DNA of 56,045 nt, taken from NCBI GenBank assembly GCA_001795385.1, contig MGOU01000008.1, forward strand, positions 1-56,045, read 5' to 3'. This document shows positions 1-7,700 of this stretch, one piece after another; the stretch's first letter is position 1, and each line of letters begins with the position of its first letter. The DNA is from Clostridiales bacterium GWD2_32_19 (GTDB lineage: Bacteria > Bacillota > Clostridia > Lachnospirales > UBA12420). The notes under the pieces were generated by a model that was given only the letters and a program-made list of their open reading frames with translations, had not been told where the DNA came from and searched no databases. A program made the position numbers and the translations under genes.

Positions 1-47
1 AAATACGACTTTGAAATTTCAAAATTGAAATTCAAGTCGTATTTTTT
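1..47. terminator. Hairpin terminator at window edge
   Basis: Near-perfect inverted repeat: AAATACGACTT at the left edge pairs with AAGTCGTATTT at 33-43, with inner GAAATTTC/GAAATTC arms, followed by a T-run. It can work as an intrinsic terminator on either strand. On the minus strand it lies downstream of mgtE; on the plus strand it would end a gene outside the window. Confidence 0.6.
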
Positions 48-155
48 GTTATTCTTACGAGAGGTTTTGAAAAAGTATAAGTTTTTCAGTGGCCTCCCAT
101 AGACTGCAACTTTTTTTGTGAAATTTTATAGTATAACACTTTTTGCTCTTTTCAT

Positions 156-190
156 GAGGACGGTTCCTGAAAATAAGGAACCGTACCCTT
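156..190. repeat. REP-like hairpin (GGACGGTTCC family), copy 1
   Basis: GGACGGTTCCTGAAAATAAGGAACCGTACC: a palindrome with GGTTCC/GGAACC arms matching the REP family beside the RAYT gene near 4.1-4.8 kb. It lies just downstream of mgtE, a usual REP location. Confidence 0.7.
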
Positions 191-206
191 CATTATATTA
201 TTTCTA

Positions 207-1544
207 CTATATTCCAAGTAACAGCTTTGCCAAATTTAGATAAATGAGTAAAACCAACACATCCGACATAGTACTTATAAGTGGTGCAGCCATTATTGCA
301 GGATCTAGTTTTAGCTTCTTCGCCACGATAGGGAGCACTCCACCTATCATTTTTGCAATAATAACGGTAAAAAACAGTGTCGCACAAACAACTGTGGCCA
401 CTTTTATTTCTACTTTTTCAAATAGAAGTATTCTCCCAAAATTTACAATTGCAAGCGTTATCCCTACTAAAAATCCTACTTGTATTTCTTTCCATAATAC
501 TTTGAGAATATCACCTATTTTTATATCTTCTAGTGCAAGTCCTCTTATTACAAGTGTAGACGCCTGAGAACCCGAGTTTCCTCCAGTGCCCATTAACATA
601 GGCAGAAACGCTACCAGCACAACCACTGACTGCAGTAAACTCTCATATTCCCTTATTATCATACCTGAAAAAGTTGCTGATACCATTAGCACAAGCAGCC
701 ATACAACTCTATTTTTAGCAAGATTTACAGCATTTGACTCAAGATAACCTTCATCAGATGGAGCTATACCGGCTAGCATCTGGATATCTTCTGTTGCTTC
801 TTGTTCTATAACGTCCACTATGTCATCTATGGTTATTATCCCTACTAATCTGTTTTCATTATCCACAATTGGTGCAGTAACTATGTCATATTTCTTAAAT
901 ATATTAGCACAATTCTCGCTCGTTTCATTTGTGTTTATTGCAACAGTTTCCTCTTCCATGATTTTCCCTATTTCTACATCATCATCGAGTAAAATCAGTT
1001 TATGTAAGGGAACAACTCCCATTAAAACTCTTGTTGCATCTGTGACATAGCAAATATTTATATTTTCATCATCTAAATCTAATTTTTTTATATTTTCTAT
1101 TGCCTTACCTACCGTCATATCCTCTTTTAAATCAATATACTCTATCGTCATGATACTTCCAGCCGAATCCTCTGGATAGTTCAAGAACTGATTTATAAGT
1201 GCTCTCTTATCTTTACCTGCACTCTTAATTATCTTAGTAGCAACCATCGCAGGCATTTCTTCTATCAAGTCTATCACATCATCAAAATATGACTCTTCTA
1301 TTAATTTTGTAAGCTCTTTTTCTGAAAATGTTTCTACAATACTTCTTTGTGTGTTTACACGAAGATATGAAAATACTTCGGCTGCTAAATCTTTAGGCAA
1401 CAACCTTATAATCTTAATTACAGTAGCCCCATCATCTATGTTTTCTAACACTTCTGCAACATCAGCTTCATTCATTTCCATTAACTCTTTTTTAACTTGA
1501 TAATATTTCTTTTCCTCAATTAAATCCAGAAGCTTTTTATACAT
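207..1544 (-). CDS. mgtE: Magnesium transporter MgtE
   Basis: A 445-residue inner-membrane Mg2+ channel. The N-terminal MgtE_N helical superhelix covers roughly residues 1-125. A CBS pair that senses cytosolic Mg2+ covers about 126-255. A five-helix pore domain runs from about 275 to the end. The pore carries the family motif GTGGNSGSQ near residue 320, and an Asp in the last helix (STMSDVLVLL) sits where Mg2+ is coordinated in characterised MgtE. I chose ATG 1544 because AAGGCGGTG lies about 6 nt upstream; the in-frame ATG at 1577 has no such site. Length is normal for the family. The gene stands alone with a REP hairpin after its stop. Known MgtE channels close when Mg2+ fills the CBS/N domains; I see no Mg riboswitch. 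Confidence 0.95.
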   Translation of the reverse strand: MYKKLLDLIEEKKYYQVKKELMEMNEADVAEVLENIDDGATVIKIIRLLPKDLAAEVFSYLRVNTQRSIVETFSEKELTKLIEESYFDDVIDLIEEMPAMVATKIIKSAGKDKRALINQFLNYPEDSAGSIMTIEYIDLKEDMTVGKAIENIKKLDLDDENINICYVTDATRVLMGVVPLHKLILLDDDVEIGKIMEEETVAINTNETSENCANIFKKYDIVTAPIVDNENRLVGIITIDDIVDVIEQEATEDIQMLAGIAPSDEGYLESNAVNLAKNRVVWLLVLMVSATFSGMIIREYESLLQSVVVLVAFLPMLMGTGGNSGSQASTLVIRGLALEDIKIGDILKVLWKEIQVGFLVGITLAIVNFGRILLFEKVEIKVATVVCATLFFTVIIAKMIGGVLPIVAKKLKLDPAIMAAPLISTMSDVLVLLIYLNLAKLLLGI

Positions 1545-1622
1545 GTAAATCACCGCCTTATTCCGTGCACAATGCACAGTTCTAACTATTTATCATCTTC
1601 TCTAATTATAGACCCTAAACAA

Positions 1623-1657
1623 AAAAATTACAACACTTTGTTGTAATTTTTAAAAAA
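1623..1657 (-). terminator. Terminator after small Cys-containing gene
   Basis: Inverted repeat AAAAATTACAACA / TGTTGTAATTTTT with a 3-nt loop and T-runs on both sides. It lies just after the stop of the small gene at 1688-1882 and upstream of mgtE. Confidence 0.75.
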
Positions 1658-1687
1658 CAAATCATTACTATTATTGTTCATCAATCT

Positions 1688-1882
1688 CTATAATTGTTCT
1701 AATATTATTGGACCATGTATCTGTTCTGCGAACATATACGGTGCATCACTGTAATAATCCATATCATTAACACAAACTTGATCTCCTACTATGCCCGATG
1801 TTTGACATTCTCTACAACCTGAATTTTCATTTACGATATTCGGTTTCTTTTCCCCGTTAACACTTGTCTTAATATGTAACAT
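1688..1882 (-). CDS. Small hypothetical protein with three Cys
   Basis: A 64-residue protein of unrecognised family. No signal peptide or membrane segment is apparent. It has a CREC pair near residue 23 and a third Cys about 14 residues later, followed by an acidic, aromatic stretch (DMDYYSDAPYMF) and a hydrophobic end. AGGGGGATGG lies about 5 nt before the ATG and a hairpin terminator follows the stop, so it is very probably expressed as its own unit. The CxxC could bind metal or be redox active; that is inference only. Short Cys-containing peptides can be substrates of peptide-modifying enzymes, but no radical-SAM maturase is encoded nearby. Confidence 0.65.
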   Translation of the reverse strand: MLHIKTSVNGEKKPNIVNENSGCRECQTSGIVGDQVCVNDMDYYSDAPYMFAEQIHGPIILEQL

Positions 1883-1958
1883 TTTCCATCCCCCTAGTAT
1901 AAAATTTATAAATATATTTTACACTACTGCCTACTACTTGTCAACATTTTCCACCTTC

Positions 1959-2702
1959 TCATTTTCGACTTATTTCTGCCCCCGCAAACGACACGGCATA
2001 CAGCTTACTTCTACCATCCATATTAAATGCAGGTATAGGCATTCCTTCCACAAATGCCACAAAGTTTATTCCTTTTATCTGTGAATTTATATCCTTATCT
2101 ACTATACCAAAGTCGACATAGTAATAGCCTTTGTTTTTTTCATACTCTCTCAGGTTTAATATATTATTTATATTATCCTTTATGCGTTTTGTCACAAGTT
2201 CAGTCCTAGTTTCATCATCTAACCCTATATCCTGTGCATTTTTCCATATACCAAGTTGTATGTCGTATAATTTATCTGACAAAGTAAATCTATATTTTTT
2301 TCCATTGTACTCTATTTCATAATTCATTTCTATCCATTTATCATCTTTACCTGCTATATACATCTTGTCATATCCTATTACAGATTTTAGTATTATATAC
2401 TTTTTCATTTCTGCCATCATATATTTATCATCTTCCATATTTATATTCCTAAAAAACACTCTGTAAAACCATTCTAAGGCTTCTTCTTTGTTTACCAATA
2501 TGTTCTCATTAAATCCATCTGCTATATTCTCCATATATTCCTCACTTGCGTAAGCTCTATACTTTGCTGCTGCATATGTGGCTGAATCGAGTGCTCTTTT
2601 ATATTTTATTTTGGCAGTGTCTAGGCTATTGATAGCCATATCTCCGTAAAGCAATGTATTCACCCCTAATATTAGCACTGATATCCATATAAAAAGCCTC
2701 AT
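1959..2702 (-). CDS. Single-span membrane protein at the end of a pilin-like cluster
   Basis: A 247-residue protein with one N-terminal hydrophobic segment (RLFIWISVLILGVNTLLYG) and a long extracytoplasmic region starting AKIKYKRALDSATYAAAKY. This layout matches TadE-like and pilin-like components, where the N-terminal helix continues into an amphipathic helix. I place the start at ATG 2702, with GAGGAG about 8 nt upstream; starting at 2771 would overlap the upstream gene and place 23 unrelated residues before the hydrophobic segment. It is the last gene of a run of four short membrane proteins with tight spacing. The family is not firmly recognised and the function is inferred from architecture. 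Confidence 0.75.
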   Translation of the reverse strand: MRLFIWISVLILGVNTLLYGDMAINSLDTAKIKYKRALDSATYAAAKYRAYASEEYMENIADGFNENILVNKEEALEWFYRVFFRNINMEDDKYMMAEMKKYIILKSVIGYDKMYIAGKDDKWIEMNYEIEYNGKKYRFTLSDKLYDIQLGIWKNAQDIGLDDETRTELVTKRIKDNINNILNLREYEKNKGYYYVDFGIVDKDINSQIKGINFVAFVEGMPIPAFNMDGRSKLYAVSFAGAEISRK

Positions 2703-2742
2703 AAATTCACACTCCTCAAAAGGTAAGCTTGCAGTTTCAATT

Positions 2743-3168
2743 TCAGAATACTGGTGCAGATGCACGCCCATTTAATTTATATATCACTCTATTGGTATTA
2801 TAAAATGTATTTAACATATGGTTACTTTTTGCAATTACAGTTATAGTTAGTATATCAAATCCCTCGTCTCTTAGATTTGCATCGACGATCGACTTCTCTC
2901 CTTCTATTTCTAATGGTGTATCTGAATCTTTAAAAAACTTTTCTGCTTTTATATTTATATTAAAAACACCTAACGCTCCTAATTTTTTAGACATTTCTTC
3001 GTACATGGATGTTGTTAGCATCCCTTTTTTACTTGCAACTTGAGTATATGTATACACGATATCTTCGACTTGTCTTTCTTTTATTTTATAATCTCTTTCT
3101 ACTACAATTCTGGCTAAAAGGCCAAATAGAACTATTAGTATTATTGTGCCCGCCACTAGGTCTTTCAT
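2743..3168 (-). CDS. Small TadE/DUF4320-like membrane protein
   Basis: 141 residues with a single N-terminal span (LVAGTIILIVLFGLLARIVV). The following segment (YTYTQVASKKGMLTTSMYEE) resembles the post-membrane helix of TadE-like or DUF4320-type pseudopilins, in which a small residue plus Gly is followed by an amphipathic region. AAGGAGGCG precedes the ATG. It is part of the four-gene minus-strand run with its neighbours. I see no prepilin-peptidase cleavage motif of the G-xxxx-E type, so processing as a pilin is uncertain. Confidence 0.75.
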   Translation of the reverse strand: MKDLVAGTIILIVLFGLLARIVVERDYKIKERQVEDIVYTYTQVASKKGMLTTSMYEEMSKKLGALGVFNINIKAEKFFKDSDTPLEIEGEKSIVDANLRDEGFDILTITVIAKSNHMLNTFYNTNRVIYKLNGRASAPVF

Positions 3169-3181
3169 TATCTTCGCCTCC

Positions 3182-3583
3182 TTATTTTAGTATAAACCAA
3201 ATAGCAGTGAGCTCATGTGTATTGTTATCTCTGACTACTTCCTTTTCATAGTTTTCACTATTATTAATGACTACACTCATTCCCGTATTAGAACCTTCAT
3301 CATATTTATTAGAACTATATGTCGCTTCATTTGCTCCTTTTTTTACAACTACTATTTTAGTCGTGTCTACACTATAATAGTCTATTGTCGATTTCACAAC
3401 GCTTCCAGATACAGTTTCATTGTTTCCATCTGACACATGCGTCACTGCAAACGATGAGCTTTCGCTGTTTTCTGCAATAACATTCATTGTTTGTTGCTGT
3501 GGTTCATATATTTTATTCAAGAAAAACACAGATGCTAGTATTGTCGTTGCAAACAAAATTATAGGTATAAATATATCTTTCAC
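3182..3583 (-). CDS. Small pilin-like membrane protein
   Basis: 133 residues beginning MKDIFIPIILFATTILASVF, one membrane span, then an extracytoplasmic domain. It is a paralogue of the next gene upstream (3647-4009): both start MKDxFxPI, both have a Tyr-x-Pro-Gln-x-Gln-Thr motif right after the membrane segment, and both contain a G-S/T-x-V-K motif followed by a Tyr/Asp-rich strand. The start is GTG 3583, with AGGAGGTG about 5 nt upstream. This architecture occurs in small proteins of clostridial Tad-like pilus loci; the assignment is inference. Confidence 0.75.
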   Translation of the reverse strand: MKDIFIPIILFATTILASVFFLNKIYEPQQQTMNVIAENSESSSFAVTHVSDGNNETVSGSVVKSTIDYYSVDTTKIVVVKKGANEATYSSNKYDEGSNTGMSVVINNSENYEKEVVRDNNTHELTAIWFILK

Positions 3584-3603
3584 GGAACACCTCCTATTAG
3601 TAA

Positions 3604-3640
3604 CCGAGATCTCTCCGCGTTAGCGGTAGGGATCTCGCTC
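3604..3640. other. Intergenic hairpin between pilin-like genes
   Basis: Imperfect inverted repeat CGAGATC...CCGC / GCGG...GATCTCG in the 63-bp gap between the two paralogous pilin-like genes, just upstream of the GTG-start gene. There is no T-run after it on the minus strand, so it is more likely an RNA-stability or partial-attenuation hairpin than a full terminator. Confidence 0.5.
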
Positions 3641-3646
3641 ACAAGC

Positions 3647-4009
3647 CTACTTTTTCACAAACTTAATATCTGTCATTTTCATGTCTTTTTCACTTCTTGT
3701 AACCGTTTTTGTATATATTTCATCAGCTTTGACATTATCTACATCAATCTCGGTTGAACCATTTGTATCGTATATATCCACATCCACATATGTACCATCG
3801 TACTTTTCGTACAATGCTTTTACCATTGTTCCTGTCGCCTCACTACCATCTTCATCTGCAAGTGCTACCACAGATGTTTGTGCTTGTTCACTACTTTCTG
3901 CCAATGCGTTTACAGTTTGTTTTTGTGGAGTGTATATTCTCATTATAAAGAATACTGCTACTATTATAACAATTACCGTTAGCACTATAGGCATAAATGC
4001 ATCTTTCAT
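3647..4009 (-). CDS. Small pilin-like membrane protein (first of four)
   Basis: 120 residues, MKDAFMPIVLTVIVIIVAVF as the membrane segment, then IYTPQKQTVNALAESS and a Thr/Asp-rich domain with GTMVKALYEKYDG. It shares a plan and local motifs with the 133-residue neighbour, so the pair probably arose by duplication. ATG 4009 is preceded by AAGGTGGTG at the right spacing; a GTG at 4021 lies inside that ribosome binding site. It is the promoter-proximal member of the run. About 160 bp upstream is the RAYT gene, which separates it from the giant secreted protein. Confidence 0.75.
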   Translation of the reverse strand: MKDAFMPIVLTVIVIIVAVFFIMRIYTPQKQTVNALAESSEQAQTSVVALADEDGSEATGTMVKALYEKYDGTYVDVDIYDTNGSTEIDVDNVKADEIYTKTVTRSEKDMKMTDIKFVKK

Positions 4010-4068
4010 TTTTTTCACCACCTTTCGTTGATTGTTAATATTTAAAGTTAAAATTTTATATCTTTTAT

Positions 4069-4101
4069 GGGGACAGTTCCTAAAAAGAAGGAACCGTCCC
4101 C
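4069..4101. repeat. REP hairpin, copy 2
   Basis: A 33-bp palindrome GGGGACAGTTCC / GGAACCGTCCCC, followed by a T-run on the plus strand. Identical to the copy at 4759-4791. Confidence 0.85.
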
Positions 4102-4129
4102 TTTTTCTCTACCTCACTCTATTCTTTTA

Positions 4130-4162
4130 GGGGTCGGTTCCTTCTTTTTAGGAACTGTCCCC
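4130..4162. repeat. REP hairpin, copy 3 (inverted)
   Basis: GGGGTCGGTTCC / GGAACTGTCCCC in the opposite orientation to copy 2, separated from it by 28 bp. The pair forms a BIME-like doublet at the 3' side of the RAYT gene. Confidence 0.85.
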
Positions 4163-4172
4163 ATATATTAAC

Positions 4173-4733
4173 CTAACAATCCATAACATTATCATTAGAC
4201 AAATTATGACTAAACCTTATAAACTCTTTTCTTGCACATATAACATTCGCATGTATGATTTTAAATATATCCCCTGATTGTATAAAACTACTATCACTTA
4301 GATATTCTGAAATGCTACTCCATTTATAATCGTCTGCTTTATTTACTATCCCTGCTTTGATTGGATTATTATGTAAGTATCTAATGACCATTAATAAATA
4401 TCCCTCATCTTCTATAACTTCACTCTTAAATCTATCTGCAAATAAATGTCCTACCCTCTTATATTTCTTATTAAAATATCCCACATAATTCACATTAATA
4501 CTTTTTATCAGTTCTGAGATACTAGTTGTATTTTCCTTTACTATCATATGTACATGATTATCCATTAAACAATATGCATATATAATACTATTGGTTTTTA
4601 ATATCTTTTCCCGTAATATTTTTATAAATTTGTACTTATCTATTTCATCAATAAATATATTTTTCTTTTCATTACCGCGTATCATTATATGATATATTCC
4701 TGTAGAACTTATTTCTCTTCTTTTCCTAGGCAT
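4173..4733 (-). CDS. REP-associated tyrosine transposase (RAYT, Y1_Tnp)
   Basis: A 186-residue single-domain HUH endonuclease of the IS200/RAYT (Y1_Tnp) superfamily. The HUH metal-binding motif is MDNHVHMIVKE around residues 57-67. The catalytic Tyr region is GYFNKKYKRVGHLFADRFKS, followed by the family signature YLHNNPIKAG and YKWSS. RAYTs nick and join REP hairpins as single-stranded DNA. AGGAGGG precedes the ATG. The gene is tightly flanked on both sides by REP hairpins of one family, which supports a cognate RAYT-REP pair. It lies between the giant secreted protein and the pilin-like genes and may separate genes that were once adjacent. The reading frame and motifs look intact. Confidence 0.93.
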   Translation of the reverse strand: MPRKRREISSTGIYHIMIRGNEKKNIFIDEIDKYKFIKILREKILKTNSIIYAYCLMDNHVHMIVKENTTSISELIKSINVNYVGYFNKKYKRVGHLFADRFKSEVIEDEGYLLMVIRYLHNNPIKAGIVNKADDYKWSSISEYLSDSSFIQSGDIFKIIHANVICARKEFIRFSHNLSNDNVMDC

Positions 4734-4758
4734 GTTTCCCTCCTGTATATTCTTTTAT

Positions 4759-4791
4759 GGGGACAGTTCCTAAAAAGAAGGAACCGTCCCC
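4759..4791. repeat. REP hairpin, copy 4
   Basis: A 33-bp palindrome identical to copy 2, immediately after the stop codon of the giant secreted protein and followed by the RAYT gene. It may double as that gene's terminator, although the T-run lies on the plus strand. Confidence 0.85.
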
Positions 4792-4798
4792 TTTTTCT

Positions 4799-7700
4799 CT
4801 ACCTCACTCTATATACGCCTACATCATCTAGTGCTCCATTGGTCGTGTAGTTATAGCGTATTACATCACCTATTTCATATGGTGTTTTCGGTGTTATTCT
4901 TTCTATTATCCAGTTGCCTGTATTATAGTTGTAAGTTTCTGTTGTTTCCTTTTCTGCTACTATTTCAAATGCTACTATAATATCTTTTTTTAGGTTACTG
5001 TCATTTATAGTTTTAGGTATGTAGCCTTTTGGTACTGCAAAGGCTGTTGCTGGGAGTAAATATTCACCCCTCCAAACCGCTTCTGTTTCATTTATAGTTA
5101 CTCTATTGTTGCTATCTAACATGAGTTTCGAGTACTTGCTATGTGCATTTTCTCCTGCTTTATATATCTGATGTTCTGAGTTTATCCAGTACACATCTCT
5201 TTCTAAATTATCCCTTACATCACCACTTATCGTATAAAAATGTGGCACTATTCGTATCTTATCATTTGTTTCATTTAAGTTATTACTATTTATCTTGAAT
5301 ACCAACTTATACCCTTTAGTTACTGGTATTCCTCCAAAATTTATTTTGTCTATAGCCATAAGATTTACTCCCATATCTATCTCTTTTGACTCATTATTTA
5401 CTGGATTTATATAATAATTTGCGAGTTTAGTATCTTTTAGCTCTGCTACTCTAAAGTTTGATAGAGTTGACTCGTTTTGTGGCATTTTATCTGCGAAAGA
5501 CGCATATTCTTTTTTGCAAATTAGCTGTCCTGTTCTCTTTGAATATACATTCACAGTATATTTGATTTCTCCTGTTTTTTCAGCTGGTATAGTAAAGTTT
5601 CTAGTGTATATGCCTCCACCTACATAGTTTAGCTGATTTTCTCCTAACCCCAGATCTATACTTTGTGTTTTCACAAGCATATCATCATGATTTACACCGT
5701 CTAAGCCCGTCAGAGTCACATTTATCGGTATGCTTCCTCCTGACAAAAAGCCTTGTGTTGTCTCAAATTGATATGATACATAATTGTTCGTATTATTTGT
5801 AGTATAAATTTCCTTTACATTCGTGCTTTTTCCTTTTGTACTTGTTATATCATATTTATTTGTTGCTGATAGTCTAACTGTTATATTTTTATCTTTCTCT
5901 AAATTTATGATTGGTTTAGTTAGAACCTGTAAGTTAAAATCTATTTCATTTGTCCTCTGTTCTTTGTCATTTGTTATTTGTACCGTTCTTATTCCACTTG
6001 AGCTATATAACAAAGAATTGTACGCATCATCATTCCATTTTATATCTGTATTTACTGACACACACTCACTACCTACATTTCCTTTGTACACATAGTTAGT
6101 CACATTTTCACCTACTACAAAATCAAAGTCCACGCTAGGCGAATCAAGCAATAAATAGTCTTTTGAAATGCTTGTCGAACATCCTTGCAAGTCCCAAACT
6201 GTAAGCTCATAGTCTGTTATATTCCTTCCTGCTTTTATAACCTCTATACTCTTTAGTTCTTCACCCTCACCTGCGTCAATCCATGTTTCCTGCCCACTAA
6301 CACTTCGAACTAGATATCTCCATTTATACTTAGCTATACCGTTATTGTGTGCATACTGCATGTCTATATCGTATGAACCATTATCATTTAGGGTCAAAAT
6401 CGTAGCTGTTTCTGTATTTGAAAACTTTGGAACAGGTGGCTTGTGTATATAGAATGATACTTCTGTTGTATCTTTTTTATCAAATAAAGGGTTACCCGTA
6501 TCATCATAAGCTTGTAGCTTCGCCTTCCACTTACCACGCATATCATCGTTGAGAGATCCCATCAAATATTTGTTTCCTAGTAAATCAGTTATGATTTGTT
6601 TTCCGTTTAGTCCGTCATATTTACTTGAAACCGCATTATAAACCCCATTATTTGCTGTTTTATATACAGTAACAGGATTATGCCATACACTTGGGTCATG
6701 TTCAAATGTAACTTTTAATGTACCTTCTTTTTCATTTTTTATAGATTCAAACAACATACCATTAATCTTTGTTATTTTGCCTTCCATAGTATAGGAATCG
6801 CTGAGCTTATAGTCTTTTTCCTCATCATAGAAAGTTTTTATACATTTAAGTTCATCACGGCTTATAGCAAAATATGCAGTATTAGTAATTGATTTTCTAA
6901 TGTCTATGTAATTAGTAACTTTGTTCGCTGACTCGCTAATATTTGCCGTATTTAAGTTATAATTATCTTCCGCAGTTAATCCAGCAAAATCAGAAACTAG
7001 GGATCTTATAATAGTATTATTAGTGTCACTTGCGTATATTCCCAACTGCCTTTCTGTAATAAGAGGTTTTATAACAGTTATAAGTGCTTGATTATCAGCA
7101 TTGTCGTCAATTTTTATATTATTATCTAAAAATATTACTCTTGTTCCATTATTTCCTGTAATAGGCATGCCTGAAATATTTTCTTTTAAATTTGCTAGTA
7201 TCTTTCTTATCGTTATATCTCCCACATCGGCTTTGTTGTATACTCCATTACTTGTAGTAGCTGTAACAATAATATTTTTATATATACCTTCAGTAAAATC
7301 TTTTGTGTTAAAGTTTAAATTAAAAGTCGCATTACTCGGGTTCGTAAATGTTTGTTTTACAAGTTTATTTCCTATTTGACATCTTACCCAAACAGTTCCT
7401 TGTCCTGTTACTGTACCCCTAACTGAAAAGTTAGTATTATCTCCATATTTATTATCTTGTGGAGTTAAGTTTATTACTGGTAAATCCCAAGCCGGCATTT
7501 TCTTTCCGCTGTACGCAATATAGCCTCCCATAGAATAAAGTGTTGTTCCAGATGAGACTCCGTCCTTATCAACTACAGTTTCCCCATCTCCACTTGAAGA
7601 AGCTCTATATAGCATCGTTTTACCTAAAGGGTTATTAAAAGTAGAATTTTTCACCCAAAATATATAGTCATTTAATAAATTATAATTTTGTATATGTCCT

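Larger units (their letters stand above)
4061..4812. mobile_element. RAYT/REP element bounded by a 62-bp direct repeat
   Basis: Positions 4061-4122 and 4751-4812 are identical over 62 bp. Each copy holds a complete REP hairpin (GGGGACAGTTCC ... GGAACCGTCCCC) plus the last 14 bases of the giant secreted-protein gene, including its stop. Between them lie a third REP in opposite orientation (4130-4162) and the RAYT gene. The unit is therefore REP - inverted REP - RAYT - REP, a BIME-like arrangement. The right-hand copy supplies the real end of the giant gene; the left-hand copy is a displaced duplicate. Confidence 0.8.

Noticed and set aside
1959-4009. Complete Tad or type IV pilus locus
   Set aside because: No secretion ATPase, TadB/TadC-like membrane platform, secretin or canonical pilin is present near the small proteins.
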